Shown piece after piece: positions 63,913 through 64,000 of a stretch of 64,000 bases of DNA. Origin of the DNA: Tridacna crocea. Lineage: Eukaryota > Mollusca > Bivalvia > Cardiida > Cardiidae. The translations under genes were made by a program, and so were the position numbers. The notes under the pieces are model-generated. The model saw only the letters and a program-made list of their open reading frames with translations. It did no database searches and was not told the DNA's origin. The stretch lies in NCBI GenBank assembly GCA_943736015.1, contig OX031072.1, positions 6,847,501-6,911,500 on the forward strand, written 5' to 3'. Numbering within the stretch: the stretch's first letter is position 1; every line of letters begins with the position of its first letter.

Positions 63913-64000
63913 TTAACCCTTTACTCCATAGATACTCATTTCTACGCATTGCTTGTAGGAGCCTTTGGAAAACATTGTGGCAAAAGGTGAAATTGCTCGT
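63913..64000 (+). mobile_element. TTAA hairpin element, subfamily C, cut by the window end
   Basis: TTAACCCTTTACTCCATAG and the left hairpin arm to GAAATTGCTCGT. Confidence 0.9.

Overview
This is animal nuclear DNA: AT-rich, with spliced genes whose introns are packed with dispersed repeats. The repeat set (tRNA-derived SINEs ending in a GGCGTTAAAC tail, CCGT-rich elements bounded by TGCTCCCCGAA, and many short palindromic elements) together with lineage-type gene sequences suggests a bivalve mollusc. That assignment is inference; no search was run.

Four protein-coding genes can be supported. (1) On the plus strand, 12540-28020, twelve consecutive in-phase exons encode the C-terminal 582 residues of a coiled-coil protein that I recognise as CCDC150; its 5' half is not found here. 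(2) On the minus strand, 32112-33248, an intronless 378-residue class A GPCR with altered DRY and NPxxY motifs. (3) On the minus strand, 46268-48766, a four-exon, 252-residue divergent ARF-like GTPase with an N-terminal MGC acylation motif, DIGGC in place of DVGGQ, TKQD in place of NKQD, and an 80-residue basic helical tail. (4) On the plus strand from 51279 to beyond the window end, the 5' eleven recognised exons of NOP2, the nucleolar rRNA cytosine-5 methyltransferase, cut off just after SAM motif I. Genes 3 and 4 are divergent, 2.5 kb apart. No shared pathway links the four genes.

The rest is dominated by one family of about 225-230 bp hairpin elements with TTAA at both ends (piggyBac-type non-autonomous elements). 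I count roughly 85 copies and fragments, about a quarter of the window by my estimate. Three subfamilies (A, B, C) differ in sequence but keep a perfect central palindrome. Copies often sit back to back sharing one TTAA. In the entries, '+' for A and B means that the arm with 'CCAAACGAC...TTTGCAGACGAC' lies on the left; for C it means that 'CTTTACTCCATAGATACTC' lies on the left.

Other repeats: a 155-bp tandem array (746-2165); a 2.4-kb long-TIR element with a 9-bp target duplication and a partial PHD-finger ORF (9744-12132); a 1.2-kb element (15363-16559); a roughly 200-bp GGGTCC palindrome seen four times, three of them nested in three different older repeats; a 20-bp TACGTCAT array (40411-40556); a 380-bp composite palindrome present twice in opposite orientation; a hAT-like G-rich element (44861-45357); and several SINEs and tRNA-like heads. 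Stretches between listed features hold no gene that I can recognise.
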